The notes under the pieces were generated by a model. It was not told where the DNA came from. It was given only the letters and a program-made list of their open reading frames with translations, and did no database searches. The position numbers and the translations under genes were made by a program. From Paracoccaceae bacterium (GTDB taxonomy: Bacteria > Pseudomonadota > Alphaproteobacteria > Rhodobacterales > Rhodobacteraceae), in contig JALXER010000365.1 in assembly GCA_027069385.1 (NCBI GenBank), positions 1 to 10,797 on the forward strand: a stretch of 10,797 bases of DNA, given 5' to 3'. Below are positions 1-6,406 of this stretch, piece by piece; within the stretch, counting starts at the first letter, position 1; every line of letters starts with the position of its first letter.

Positions 1-417
1 CTCGGGCAGGCCGCGTTCCGCATGCGATTCCAGCACCCATCCCATATCGTGCGCCAGCACAAAATGGTCAAAGCGTTCGCGCTCGCGCCAGGTCAGTTTT
101 GCATCGGTGGAAACGTGGCTCAGGATAATCAGCCCCCCGGATTCGGGCACAAAATCCACCGCCGGCCGGTCACCGATGCGCCCGGGGATCGGCGTCGTGC
201 CCGTTGCGTCCGACCAGTCAAAGTTGCGAAACTGGGTCGGGAAATACGACAGCGCATTGCCCTTGTAATCCGACCCGACCCGCAAATGGGCGACCAGAGC
301 ATCCCCCGCCCCGATCCGGTAATCCAGCGGTTCAATCCAGAATTCATGCGCGCCCGCGCCCGCCACCCAACATATTGCCGCGCCAATTAGCGCTGGCAGT
401 CGCATCCATTTGCCCAT
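1..417 (-). CDS. DUF4198-like exported protein, N-terminal part (continues beyond window start)
   Basis: An open frame runs on the minus strand from an ATG at 417 to the window edge, giving 139 residues with no stop, so the C-terminus is missing. The N-terminus is a signal peptide (basic MGKWMR, hydrophobic core, then AGA), predicted to be cut before HEFWIEPLDY, leaving an N-terminal His-Glu. The HEFWIEP opening, followed by a beta-rich stretch with 'LVAHLRVGSDYKGN', resembles the DUF4198 family of periplasmic proteins, which are often found next to nickel/cobalt transport genes. An in-frame ATG at 405 is an alternative start; 417 gives the better signal peptide, with a weak GGGA ribosome site upstream. 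It is divergent from the HupE/UreJ-like gene, with which it probably works. Exact ligand and function are inference; the family call rests on motif memory only. Confidence 0.72.
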   Translation of the reverse strand, partial: MGKWMRLPALIGAAICWVAGAGAHEFWIEPLDYRIGAGDALVAHLRVGSDYKGNALSYFPTQFRNFDWSDATGTTPIPGRIGDRPAVDFVPESGGLIILSHVSTDAKLTWRERERFDHFVLAHDMGWVLESHAERGLPE

Positions 418-441
418 AAAAACATCCCGATTATTTCGCCC

Positions 442-446
442 GGAGG
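442..446 (+). promoter_or_regulatory. Ribosome binding site GGAGG that fixes a TTG start
   Basis: GGAGG lies 7 bases before a TTG codon at 454. No in-frame ATG occurs until about residue 76 of the resulting protein, which would remove the whole signal peptide. The site therefore supports TTG initiation. Confidence 0.75.
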
Positions 447-453
447 CCCGATC

Positions 454-1563
454 TTGTTCAGACTTATACCAATCCTGCTTGGCATCGCCATCACAATTCT
501 GGCACCCTTGGCCCACGCCCATGAAATCCGCCCGGCAGTATCGGACCTTTATCTTGAAAACGGCCGGTTCCGCCTTGAAATCACCGTCAATCTGGAGGCG
601 GTGATTGCCGATATCGGTACGCAGGTGCAGGATACCTCGGAATCTCAAAACGCCGCCGAATACGACCGGTTGCGCGCCATGACACCCGCACAGCTGGATG
701 CCGCCTTTGACCGCGAGGCCTTTGCCCGCAACATCACCTTTTTGCGCGGCACCACGGCGGGGCACGTGCAGGTGCAGCGCGTGGATATCCCGCCCGCAGG
801 CGACCTTGATCTGGTGCGCGACAGTCTGGTTGTGGTGACCGGCGAATTCGGCGACGCACCCGATATCCGGCTGGGCTGGGCGGCTGGTTACGGGCAGTTG
901 GTGATCCGGCTGATCGACGAGGACAACCCCTATAACGCCTTTCTGACCGCCGGAGACCTGAGCGACCCGATTTCCACCACCGGTGCCACGGCGGTCAGTT
1001 TTGGCGGCGCGCTGCTGGATTATATCTTTGTCGGATTTGACCATATCCTGCCCAAGGGGCTTGACCATATCCTGTTTGTGGTCGGGCTGTTTTTGCTGTC
1101 TACCCGCCTGCGCCCTTTGCTGACCCAGATCACCGCGTTTACGCTGGCCCATTCGGTGACGCTGGCGCTGGGGATACTGGGGATCATCACTGTGCCGGCC
1201 TCGATCGTGGAACCGATGATCGCGATTTCCATCATGTATGTGGCGATTGAAAACATCTTTACCGACCACCTGAACCCATGGCGGCCGGTGGTCGTATTTG
1301 CCTTTGGCCTGCTGCACGGGCTGGGCTTTGCCGGAGTGCTGACCGAATTCGGGCTTGCGGGCACGGTGCTGGTGCCCGGGCTGATCGGGTTCAACCTTGG
1401 CGTGGAACTGGGGCAGTTGACGGTCATCCTGATCTGCTTTGGTCTGGTGGGGTTCTGGTTTTCGCGGCGCGACTGGTATCGGCGCGTCATTACCATTCCG
1501 GCCTCTATGGTGATTGCGTTGATCGCCGCCTACTGGACGGTAGAGCGCATCTTCTTTGTCTGA
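454..1563 (+). CDS. HupE/UreJ-like membrane protein, putative metal transporter
   Basis: The product has 369 residues and starts at TTG behind a strong GGAGG. A signal peptide ends at AHA (residues 21-23 are H-A-H), predicted to leave HEIRPAVSDL as mature N-terminus. Residues about 24-180 form a soluble extracytoplasmic domain. After that come about six hydrophobic segments (roughly 202-216, 222-246, 251-268, 277-297, 303-333 and 345-362). Histidine motifs sit in or beside the membrane part: GFDHILPKGLDHILF (194-208), FTLAHSVTL (229-237) and FGLLHGLGFA (284-293), plus an acidic FNLGVELGQL (313-322). This layout matches the HupE/UreJ_2 family, related to HupE/UreJ proteins linked to nickel uptake. 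The substrate is not proven here; nickel, cobalt or another divalent metal is an inference supported by the divergent DUF4198 neighbour. The gene ends 54 bp before ivd with no visible terminator, so read-through into the leucine operon is possible. Confidence 0.82.
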   Translation: MFRLIPILLGIAITILAPLAHAHEIRPAVSDLYLENGRFRLEITVNLEAVIADIGTQVQDTSESQNAAEYDRLRAMTPAQLDAAFDREAFARNITFLRGTTAGHVQVQRVDIPPAGDLDLVRDSLVVVTGEFGDAPDIRLGWAAGYGQLVIRLIDEDNPYNAFLTAGDLSDPISTTGATAVSFGGALLDYIFVGFDHILPKGLDHILFVVGLFLLSTRLRPLLTQITAFTLAHSVTLALGILGIITVPASIVEPMIAISIMYVAIENIFTDHLNPWRPVVVFAFGLLHGLGFAGVLTEFGLAGTVLVPGLIGFNLGVELGQLTVILICFGLVGFWFSRRDWYRRVITIPASMVIALIAAYWTVERIFFV

Positions 1564-1569
1564 TTTTCC

Positions 1570-1575
1570 TTGCCA
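1570..1575 (+). promoter_or_regulatory. Possible -35 element (TTGCCA) of the ivd promoter
   Basis: TTGCCA matches TTGACA at five of six positions and lies just left of the palindrome. No good -10 hexamer stands at 16-18 bases; the closest candidates lie in the right arm of the palindrome and are poor. Offered only because this 54-bp gap is the natural place for the operon promoter. Confidence 0.25.
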
Positions 1576-1578
1576 AAC

Positions 1579-1598
1579 AACTGAACATGTGTTCAGTT
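1579..1598 (+). promoter_or_regulatory. Perfect 20-bp palindrome, probable operator before ivd
   Basis: AACTGAACA-TG-TGTTCAGTT: two 9-base arms in perfect inverted repeat around a 2-base centre. It lies 19 bases upstream of the ivd start and just before its ribosome site (AAGGAG, 1605-1610). Size, symmetry and placement are typical of a dimeric repressor site, for example of the TetR family, which in several proteobacteria controls leucine and acyl-CoA catabolism. No regulator gene is in the window, so the binding protein is unknown. It is too close to the start and has no T-run, so it is unlikely to be a terminator for the upstream gene. Confidence 0.6.
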
Positions 1599-1617
1599 AA
1601 AGCAAAGGAGAACCGAC

Positions 1618-2781
1618 ATGTTTACCGCTTCGATGAATTTTGCCCTTGGCGAGGATATAGAGGCCCTGCGCGATATGGTGCATCGCTGGGCGCAAGAGCG
1701 CGTGGCCCCGATGGCAGCGCAGATTGATGCCGACAATGCCTTCCCGCCCGAATTGTGGTGCGAGATGGGCGAGCTTGGCCTGCTGGGGGTGACCGTCCCC
1801 GAAAGCTATGGCGGCGCGGGAATGGGGTATTTGGCCCATACGGTGGTGGTAGAGGAAATCGCCCGTGCCAGTGCCTCGGTCAGCCTGTCTTACGGGGCGC
1901 ATTCGAACCTGTGTGTGAACCAGATCAGGCTGAACGGCACCGATGCGCAGAAACAGAAATACCTGCCCGGGCTGGTATCGGGCGCACATGTGGGCGCGCT
2001 GGCCATGAGCGAATCCGGTGCCGGTTCCGACGTGGTGTCGATGAAACTGCGCGCCGAGAAAACCAACGACCGCTATATCCTGAACGGCACCAAATACTGG
2101 ATCACCAACGGCCCCGACGCCGATACGCTGGTGGTTTACGCCAAGACCGACCCCAGCGCGGGCGCGCGCGGCATGACCGCCTTTATCATCGAGAAATCCA
2201 TGGCCGGATTTTCGACCAGCGCCCATTTTGACAAAATGGGCATGCGTGGTTCAAACACCGCCGAACTGGTGTTTGACAATGTCGAAGTGCCGTTCGACAA
2301 CGTTCTGGGCGAGGAAGGCCGCGGGGTCAATGTGCTGATGTCGGGGCTTGATTACGAACGGGTGGTGCTGTCGGGCATTGGCGTGGGGATCATGCACGCG
2401 GTGCTGGACCACATCATGCCCTATATGCACGAACGCAAACAGTTCGGGCAGCCCATCGGGGATTTCCAGCTGATGCAGGGCAAAATTGCCGATATCTATG
2501 CTACAATGAACTCGGCCCGGGCCTATGTCTATGCGGTGGCCGGATCCTGCGACCGTGGCGAGGTTACCCGACAGGACGCGGCGGGCTGCGTGCTCTATGC
2601 CTCTGAAAAGGCGATGGAAGTCGCGGTGCAGGGCGTGCAGGCCATGGGCGGTGCGGGGTTTATGAATGACAGCCCCCTGTCGCGGATCATGCGCGACGCC
2701 AAACTGATGGAAATCGGCGCCGGCACCAGCGAAATCCGCCGCATGCTGATCGGGCGCGAATTGATGAAGGTGACGGGATGA
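1618..2781 (+). CDS. ivd: Isovaleryl-CoA dehydrogenase
   Basis: This FAD enzyme oxidises isovaleryl-CoA to 3-methylcrotonyl-CoA in leucine breakdown, passing electrons to electron-transfer flavoprotein in the cytoplasm. It has 387 residues, normal for bacterial acyl-CoA dehydrogenases. Visible motifs are the flavin-binding AMSESGAGSD (129-138), YWITNG (160-165), the helical C-terminal domain with RKQFGQPI (273-280), and AMGGAGF (342-348). The general acyl-CoA dehydrogenase catalytic Glu (YEGT context) is replaced by GAGTSEIRR (367-375). An alternative Glu stands in GLDYERVVL (E247). This is the pattern known for isovaleryl-CoA dehydrogenases and separates it from short- and medium-chain enzymes. 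The ATG at 1618 has AAGGAG 7 bases upstream. It is the first gene of the leucine operon, behind the palindrome, and its stop overlaps the next start as ATGA. Confidence 0.95.
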   Translation: MFTASMNFALGEDIEALRDMVHRWAQERVAPMAAQIDADNAFPPELWCEMGELGLLGVTVPESYGGAGMGYLAHTVVVEEIARASASVSLSYGAHSNLCVNQIRLNGTDAQKQKYLPGLVSGAHVGALAMSESGAGSDVVSMKLRAEKTNDRYILNGTKYWITNGPDADTLVVYAKTDPSAGARGMTAFIIEKSMAGFSTSAHFDKMGMRGSNTAELVFDNVEVPFDNVLGEEGRGVNVLMSGLDYERVVLSGIGVGIMHAVLDHIMPYMHERKQFGQPIGDFQLMQGKIADIYATMNSARAYVYAVAGSCDRGEVTRQDAAGCVLYASEKAMEVAVQGVQAMGGAGFMNDSPLSRIMRDAKLMEIGAGTSEIRRMLIGRELMKVTG

Positions 2782-3287
2782 AATATCTTATAGCAGCACT
2801 GGCCCTATTTGCTTCGCCCCTGTCTGCCCAAGGGCTGGACGAGGCCGCGATGCGCGGGGTGGTCGAGGATTGTATCGCCAATGCCGCCCCTTCTGATCTG
2901 GCCGCTTGTGCGTTGGTCGCCACCCGTTCCTGCATCGAGACCGCGCAGGATCAAGATTATGCGGCGCTGGCCTGCCCGTCGATCGAATACGCGATCTGGC
3001 TCGAACTGGTCGAGATGGAAAACAAGCGCATTTATGATCTGGCCTTTGCCTTGGAAGACCGGCTTTATAACGAAAACAATGACATAGACCCGCAATACCT
3101 GCTCTTTACCGATAGCGTCATCGAGGCGGATACCTCATGGCAGAGCTATGTGCGGCAAAGCTGTTTTCTTGGCGCGTTTGCCGATCAGTTGCAGCGCATA
3201 GACCACCCCGACCCAACCTTCTGCATGGTGCAGAAATCCGCCGCGCGACTGGTCGAGTTGCGCGCGCTGGCCCCGCATCTGGAATAG
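2778..3287 (+). CDS. Small exported six-cysteine protein, LprI/DUF1311-like (copy 1)
   Basis: The product has 169 residues with a signal peptide ending PLSA|Q, so it is likely periplasmic. Six cysteines remain after cleavage (C32, C44, C52, C66, C129, C149). The order is C-x11-C-x7-C-x13-C, then W-x2-Y-x4-C (W121, Y124, C129), then x19-C, and a closing R-x2-EL-x-AL (from R157). A central W-x-E-L-rich helix (from W74) precedes the variable middle. The W..Y....C and C..(6)..AxR..EL pattern resembles the LprI/DUF1311 family, whose mycobacterial namesake inhibits lysozyme; that activity cannot be assumed here. The start overlaps the ivd stop (ATGA, 2778-2781), suggesting translational coupling. 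It is followed within 10 bases by a paralogue. Six cysteines suggest three disulfides. The role beside leucine catabolism is unknown. Confidence 0.8.
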   Translation: MKYLIAALALFASPLSAQGLDEAAMRGVVEDCIANAAPSDLAACALVATRSCIETAQDQDYAALACPSIEYAIWLELVEMENKRIYDLAFALEDRLYNENNDIDPQYLLFTDSVIEADTSWQSYVRQSCFLGAFADQLQRIDHPDPTFCMVQKSAARLVELRALAPHLE

Positions 3288-3289
3288 GA
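3285..3289 (+). promoter_or_regulatory. Stop codon doubling as ribosome site (TAGGA) between copies 1 and 2
   Basis: The TAG stop of copy 1 is the first part of TAGGA, 8 bases before the next ATG. The same arrangement recurs at 4348-4352, between copies 3 and 4, and both junctions read TAGGA(A)CCGCG before an ATGAAAC start. Confidence 0.5.
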
Positions 3290-3297
3290 CCGCGCCG

Positions 3298-3816
3298 ATG
3301 AAACTGCTGCTTGCCCTTATCCTTGCATTCGCTTCGGCCGCGCCACTGGCCGCGCAGGAATACACCGAAGCGGATGCGTTTACCGACGTTTCGGCCTGTC
3401 TTGAAGGGACGGCTCCGGCAGCGGTGGCGGCGTGCTATGGGGCGGCGCAGGACAAGTGCGCGCTGGTGACTCCCGACCCCGAGGTCGAGTTCGTCGAACC
3501 CACCTGCCCCGAGGCCGAGCGCGATGCGTGGTTTCGGGTGATGGATGCCGAATTCCGCCATAGCTTTGACGTGCTTCAGGCGCATGTGGCACGGCTGGAA
3601 GCGGCCAAAACCTTTGATTACGATTACCAATCCATACTGGCAACCTTCGAGGACTCCCAACAAGTCTGGGAGGATTATGCCGCCGACACCTGCCGTGTTG
3701 TCGGGTTGAAATATGTGTTTGAAGCAGGCAGCGGCCTGCCCGAGATCGAATGCCAGAACCGCCTTTCAGCGCAGCGCGTGGCCGAGTTACGCGCGCTGGC
3801 GGCCCTTTATGAATAA
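3298..3816 (+). CDS. Small exported six-cysteine protein, LprI/DUF1311-like (copy 2)
   Basis: The product has 172 residues and is a paralogue of the gene before it. The signal peptide ends PLAA|Q. Cysteines are C34, C46, C54, C70, C132 and C152, with spacings x11, x7, x15, then W-x2-Y-x4-C (W124, Y127, C132), then exactly x19 to C152, and a closing AQR-x2-ELRAL. A W-x-R-V-M-D-A-E-F helix (from W78) corresponds to the W-led helix of copy 1. Overall identity to copy 1 is low outside this framework, so the duplication is old or the proteins have diverged fast. The ATG at 3298 follows a TAGGA ribosome site made from the upstream stop. Probably periplasmic and disulfide-bonded; function not recognised beyond the family resemblance. 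Confidence 0.8.
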   Translation: MKLLLALILAFASAAPLAAQEYTEADAFTDVSACLEGTAPAAVAACYGAAQDKCALVTPDPEVEFVEPTCPEAERDAWFRVMDAEFRHSFDVLQAHVARLEAAKTFDYDYQSILATFEDSQQVWEDYAADTCRVVGLKYVFEAGSGLPEIECQNRLSAQRVAELRALAALYE

Positions 3817-3846
3817 AGCATAACCCTGATAGATTAAGGAAGAAAA

Positions 3847-4350
3847 ATGAACAAAGCATTTCTGTTTCTGGCATTTATCGCCTCGCCGCTGATGGCGCAG
3901 GACATTGACCCGGCCCGCATGCTGTCGGGCCTGCGCGCCTGTTACGATGCCGCCGACACGATCGAGGGCAAAAACGCCTGTCTGTGGCAAATGTCCAACC
4001 GGTGCATGGACGAAACGCAAGGCGGGTATTCGACCCTCGGGCAGGCGCAATGCATGGCGGCCGAATCCGATGCATGGGATGCTTTGCTGAACGAAGAGTA
4101 CCGCTTTGCCATGGATTCGGCCCGCTCGCTGGACGAAACCGACGCCGACACACCCGAATTTGCCGTGCGTGCCGATACGCTGCGCGAGGCCCAACGGGCA
4201 TGGATCCCGTATCGCGATGCCAATTGCACCGCCGCCTATGCCAAATGGGGTATGGGCTCCATGCGCCAGATCGAGGGGGTTTCCTGCCTGATGCGCATGA
4301 CCGCGCAGCGCACCGTCGAGCTGTGGGCCCTATACGAAACCATGCGATAG
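3847..4350 (+). CDS. Small exported six-cysteine protein, LprI/DUF1311-like (copy 3)
   Basis: The product has 167 residues. The signal peptide ends PLMA|Q. Cysteines are C32, C45, C53, C69, C127 and C147, with spacings x12, x7, x15, then W-x2-Y-x4-C (W119, Y122, C127), x19 to C147, and a closing AQR-x2-ELWAL. The helix SDAWDALLNEEYRFAM (75-90) is the most typical DUF1311-like stretch of the set. It has its own good ribosome site (AAGGA, 3836-3840, 6 bases before ATG), after a 30-base, AT-richer gap from copy 2. Shared cysteine framework and signal cleavage site make it a clear paralogue of copies 1 and 2. Likely periplasmic; the target or ligand is unknown. Confidence 0.82.
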   Translation: MNKAFLFLAFIASPLMAQDIDPARMLSGLRACYDAADTIEGKNACLWQMSNRCMDETQGGYSTLGQAQCMAAESDAWDALLNEEYRFAMDSARSLDETDADTPEFAVRADTLREAQRAWIPYRDANCTAAYAKWGMGSMRQIEGVSCLMRMTAQRTVELWALYETMR

Positions 4351-4352
4351 GA
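4348..4352 (+). promoter_or_regulatory. Stop codon doubling as ribosome site (TAGGA) between copies 3 and 4
   Basis: The TAG stop of copy 3 forms TAGGA, 6 bases before the ATG at 4359. This decides the start of the fourth small gene against the longer frame that opens inside copy 3. Confidence 0.5.
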
Positions 4353-4358
4353 ACCGCG

Positions 4359-4808
4359 ATGAAACCGATTGCCCTGTGCCTTGCCCTGCTGCCCACGCCC
4401 TTGCTGGCGCAAGCGGATATCGTCGGGCAGACACTCGCCTGCTTGGCCCGCCCTATTGCCGACAATCAGGCCTTCAACCGGTGTTTGTCACCGCTTGACA
4501 GGCTGGTATTCGAGGAAAAGTTTGATGATGCCGATGCGCTGGCCGCGCTGACCCGCTCGCTCAACGCCGGAACGCAAGGCATGTCGGAAAGAATGCAAGC
4601 GAGATGGACGCCAGCCGAGGTGGACAGCTTTAACCGCCAAATCACCGCCGAACTGGAGCCGCTTTTCGTGAACTGTCTGAACTATGAATTAAACGTTGAA
4701 CAAAACAGCGATGCGCTGGCGATCGCGCGCTGCAATATCGTTGCGGAATTCGCAACATTGCATTTTCTTTACGACAACTATTATTCGCGCCGGGGGAACG
4801 GGCAATGA
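4359..4808 (+). CDS. Small exported protein, divergent fourth member of the cysteine-rich set
   Basis: The product has 149 residues. I chose the ATG at 4359 rather than a longer upstream frame because it yields a signal peptide (MKPIALCLALLPTPLLA|Q) with the same PLxA|Q cleavage site as the three preceding proteins, and because it follows a TAGGA ribosome site. Four cysteines remain after cleavage (C28, C42, C106, C125). Spacings of x13 for the first pair and x18 for the last pair are near those of the first and last pairs of the paralogues (x11-12 and x19). The middle two cysteines, the W..Y motif and the closing R..EL are absent. I read it as a distant, simplified relative, but by sequence alone it could be unrelated. 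Its stop overlaps the mccB start as ATGA, so it sits firmly in the operon. Confidence 0.7.
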   Translation: MKPIALCLALLPTPLLAQADIVGQTLACLARPIADNQAFNRCLSPLDRLVFEEKFDDADALAALTRSLNAGTQGMSERMQARWTPAEVDSFNRQITAELEPLFVNCLNYELNVEQNSDALAIARCNIVAEFATLHFLYDNYYSRRGNGQ

Positions 4809-6400
4809 AGCTGACAAGCAAGGTTCAGGTGGATTCTGCCGTTTTTTCCGAAAACCGGGCCGCGCTGCAAGCGGCGCTGGATGATGTGGCCGCGCGGGCG
4901 GCCAAGGCGGCGCTTGGCGGGTCGCAAGGGTCGCGGGCGCGCCATCTGGGGCGGGGCAAGATGTTACCGCGCGACCGGGTGGCGGGGTTGCTCGACCCCG
5001 GGTCTCCGTTTCTGGAAATCGGCGCGCTGGCGGCGCATGGCATGTATGACGGTGCGGCACCGGCGGCGGGGCTGATCGCGGGCATCGGGCGGGTGCACGG
5101 GCGCGAAGTGATGGTGGTCTGCAATGACGCCACCGTCAAGGGCGGCACCTATTACCCGATGACCGTCAAAAAGCACCTGCGTGCCCAAGAGATCGCACAG
5201 GAAAACGCCCTGCCCTGCGTCTATCTGGTCGATAGCGGCGGGGCCAACCTGCCCAATCAGGACGAGGTGTTCCCCGATCGCGACCATTTCGGGCGGATTT
5301 TCTATAATCAGGCCCGGATGAGCGCCGCCGGCATTGCCCAGATTGCCGTGGTGATGGGCTCTTGCACAGCGGGCGGGGCCTATGTGCCTGCCATGTCCGA
5401 CGTTTCGATTATCGTGCGCGAACAGGGTACGATCTTTCTGGCGGGGCCGCCTCTGGTCAAGGCGGCGACCGGCGAGGTGGTCTCGGCCGAGGATCTGGGC
5501 GGGGGCGATGTGCATACCCGCCTTTCCGGCGTGGCGGATTATCTGGCCGAGGATGACGCCCATGCGCTGGCGCTGGCCCGTCAGGCCGTCGCGTCGATTG
5601 GTGGGGGAAATAACCTCACCCTACGGGGCGAAGCGCCTGCCTATAGCCCTGACGAAATGCTGGGCGTGATTCCGGCGGACCCCAAGGTGCCCTATGACAT
5701 CCGCGAGGTGATTGCGCGGGTGGTGGACGGCTCAGAATTTGACGAATTCAAGGCGCGGTTCGGCACGACGCTGGTGTGCGGCTTTGCCCATATCGAGGGG
5801 ATCCGCGTGGGGATCATCGCCAATAACGGCGTGCTGTTCAGCGAAAGCGCCGTCAAGGGCGCGCATTTTGTCGAGCTGTGCTGCCAGCGCAAAACGCCGC
5901 TGGTGTTCTTGCAGAATATCACCGGTTTCATGGTCGGGCAGAAATACGAGGCCGAAGGCATCGCGCGCCACGGCGCCAAGCTGGTAACGGCAGTGGCCTG
6001 TGCGGCGGTGCCCAAGGTCACGGTGCTGGTGGGCGGCTCTTTTGGTGCGGGTAATTACGGCATGTCGGGGCGGGCTTATTCGCCGCGCTTTTTGTGGACA
6101 TGGCCCAGTTCGCGCATTTCGGTGATGGGTGGTGAACAGGCCGCGGGGGTGCTGGCCACGGTAAAACGCGATGCGATAGAACGGGCCGGTGGGGAATGGA
6201 GCGAGGCCGAAGAAGCGGCGTTCAAAGCTCCGACCCTGAAGATGTTCGAAGAACAATCCCACCCCCTATACGCCACCGCGCGCCTGTGGGATGACGGGAT
6301 TATTGACCCGAGGGACACCCGCAAAGTGCTCGGCCTGTCCCTGCGCGCCGCCCTGAACGCTAACATAGAGGAAACACGTTTTGGCGTGTTCAGGATGTGA
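4805..6400 (+). CDS. mccB: 3-methylcrotonyl-CoA carboxylase beta (carboxyltransferase) subunit
   Basis: The subunit transfers CO2 from carboxybiotin to 3-methylcrotonyl-CoA, giving 3-methylglutaconyl-CoA, in complex with the biotin-bearing alpha subunit. At 531 residues it has the usual length. It has the two crotonase-like halves of acyl-CoA carboxyltransferases. In the first half are GGTYYPMTVKKHLRAQEIA (113-131), SGGANLPNQDEVFPDRDHFG (144-163) and GSCTAGGAYVPAMSD (185-199). In the second half are NNGVLFSESAVKGAHFVELC (340-359), LQNITGFMVGQKYE (369-382) and GGSFGAGNYGMSGRAYSPRF (410-429). The DEVFPD and QNITGFMVG contexts are typical of methylcrotonyl-CoA rather than propionyl- or acetyl-CoA carboxylases, and the operon agrees. 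The start at 4805 overlaps the previous stop (ATGA). The partner mccA lies about 0.5 kb downstream, separated by an AT-rich gene. Confidence 0.95.
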   Translation: MKLTSKVQVDSAVFSENRAALQAALDDVAARAAKAALGGSQGSRARHLGRGKMLPRDRVAGLLDPGSPFLEIGALAAHGMYDGAAPAAGLIAGIGRVHGREVMVVCNDATVKGGTYYPMTVKKHLRAQEIAQENALPCVYLVDSGGANLPNQDEVFPDRDHFGRIFYNQARMSAAGIAQIAVVMGSCTAGGAYVPAMSDVSIIVREQGTIFLAGPPLVKAATGEVVSAEDLGGGDVHTRLSGVADYLAEDDAHALALARQAVASIGGGNNLTLRGEAPAYSPDEMLGVIPADPKVPYDIREVIARVVDGSEFDEFKARFGTTLVCGFAHIEGIRVGIIANNGVLFSESAVKGAHFVELCCQRKTPLVFLQNITGFMVGQKYEAEGIARHGAKLVTAVACAAVPKVTVLVGGSFGAGNYGMSGRAYSPRFLWTWPSSRISVMGGEQAAGVLATVKRDAIERAGGEWSEAEEAAFKAPTLKMFEEQSHPLYATARLWDDGIIDPRDTRKVLGLSLRAALNANIEETRFGVFRM

Positions 6401-6406
6401 GCGAGG

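Noticed and set aside
1561..1600. Terminator after the HupE/UreJ-like gene formed by the palindrome
   Set aside because: Arms are AT-rich with a 2-base centre that cannot form a normal loop, and no T-run follows; an operator is the better reading.
1597..2226. Long minus-strand open frame (209 residues) opposite ivd
   Set aside because: It is the antisense shadow of a GC-rich gene with clear acyl-CoA dehydrogenase motifs; its product has no recognisable domain.
3984..4808. 274-residue plus-strand frame running through copy 3 into the fourth small gene
   Set aside because: Its first part is out of frame with the clear paralogue copy 3; the real gene begins at 4359 with a signal peptide and a ribosome site.
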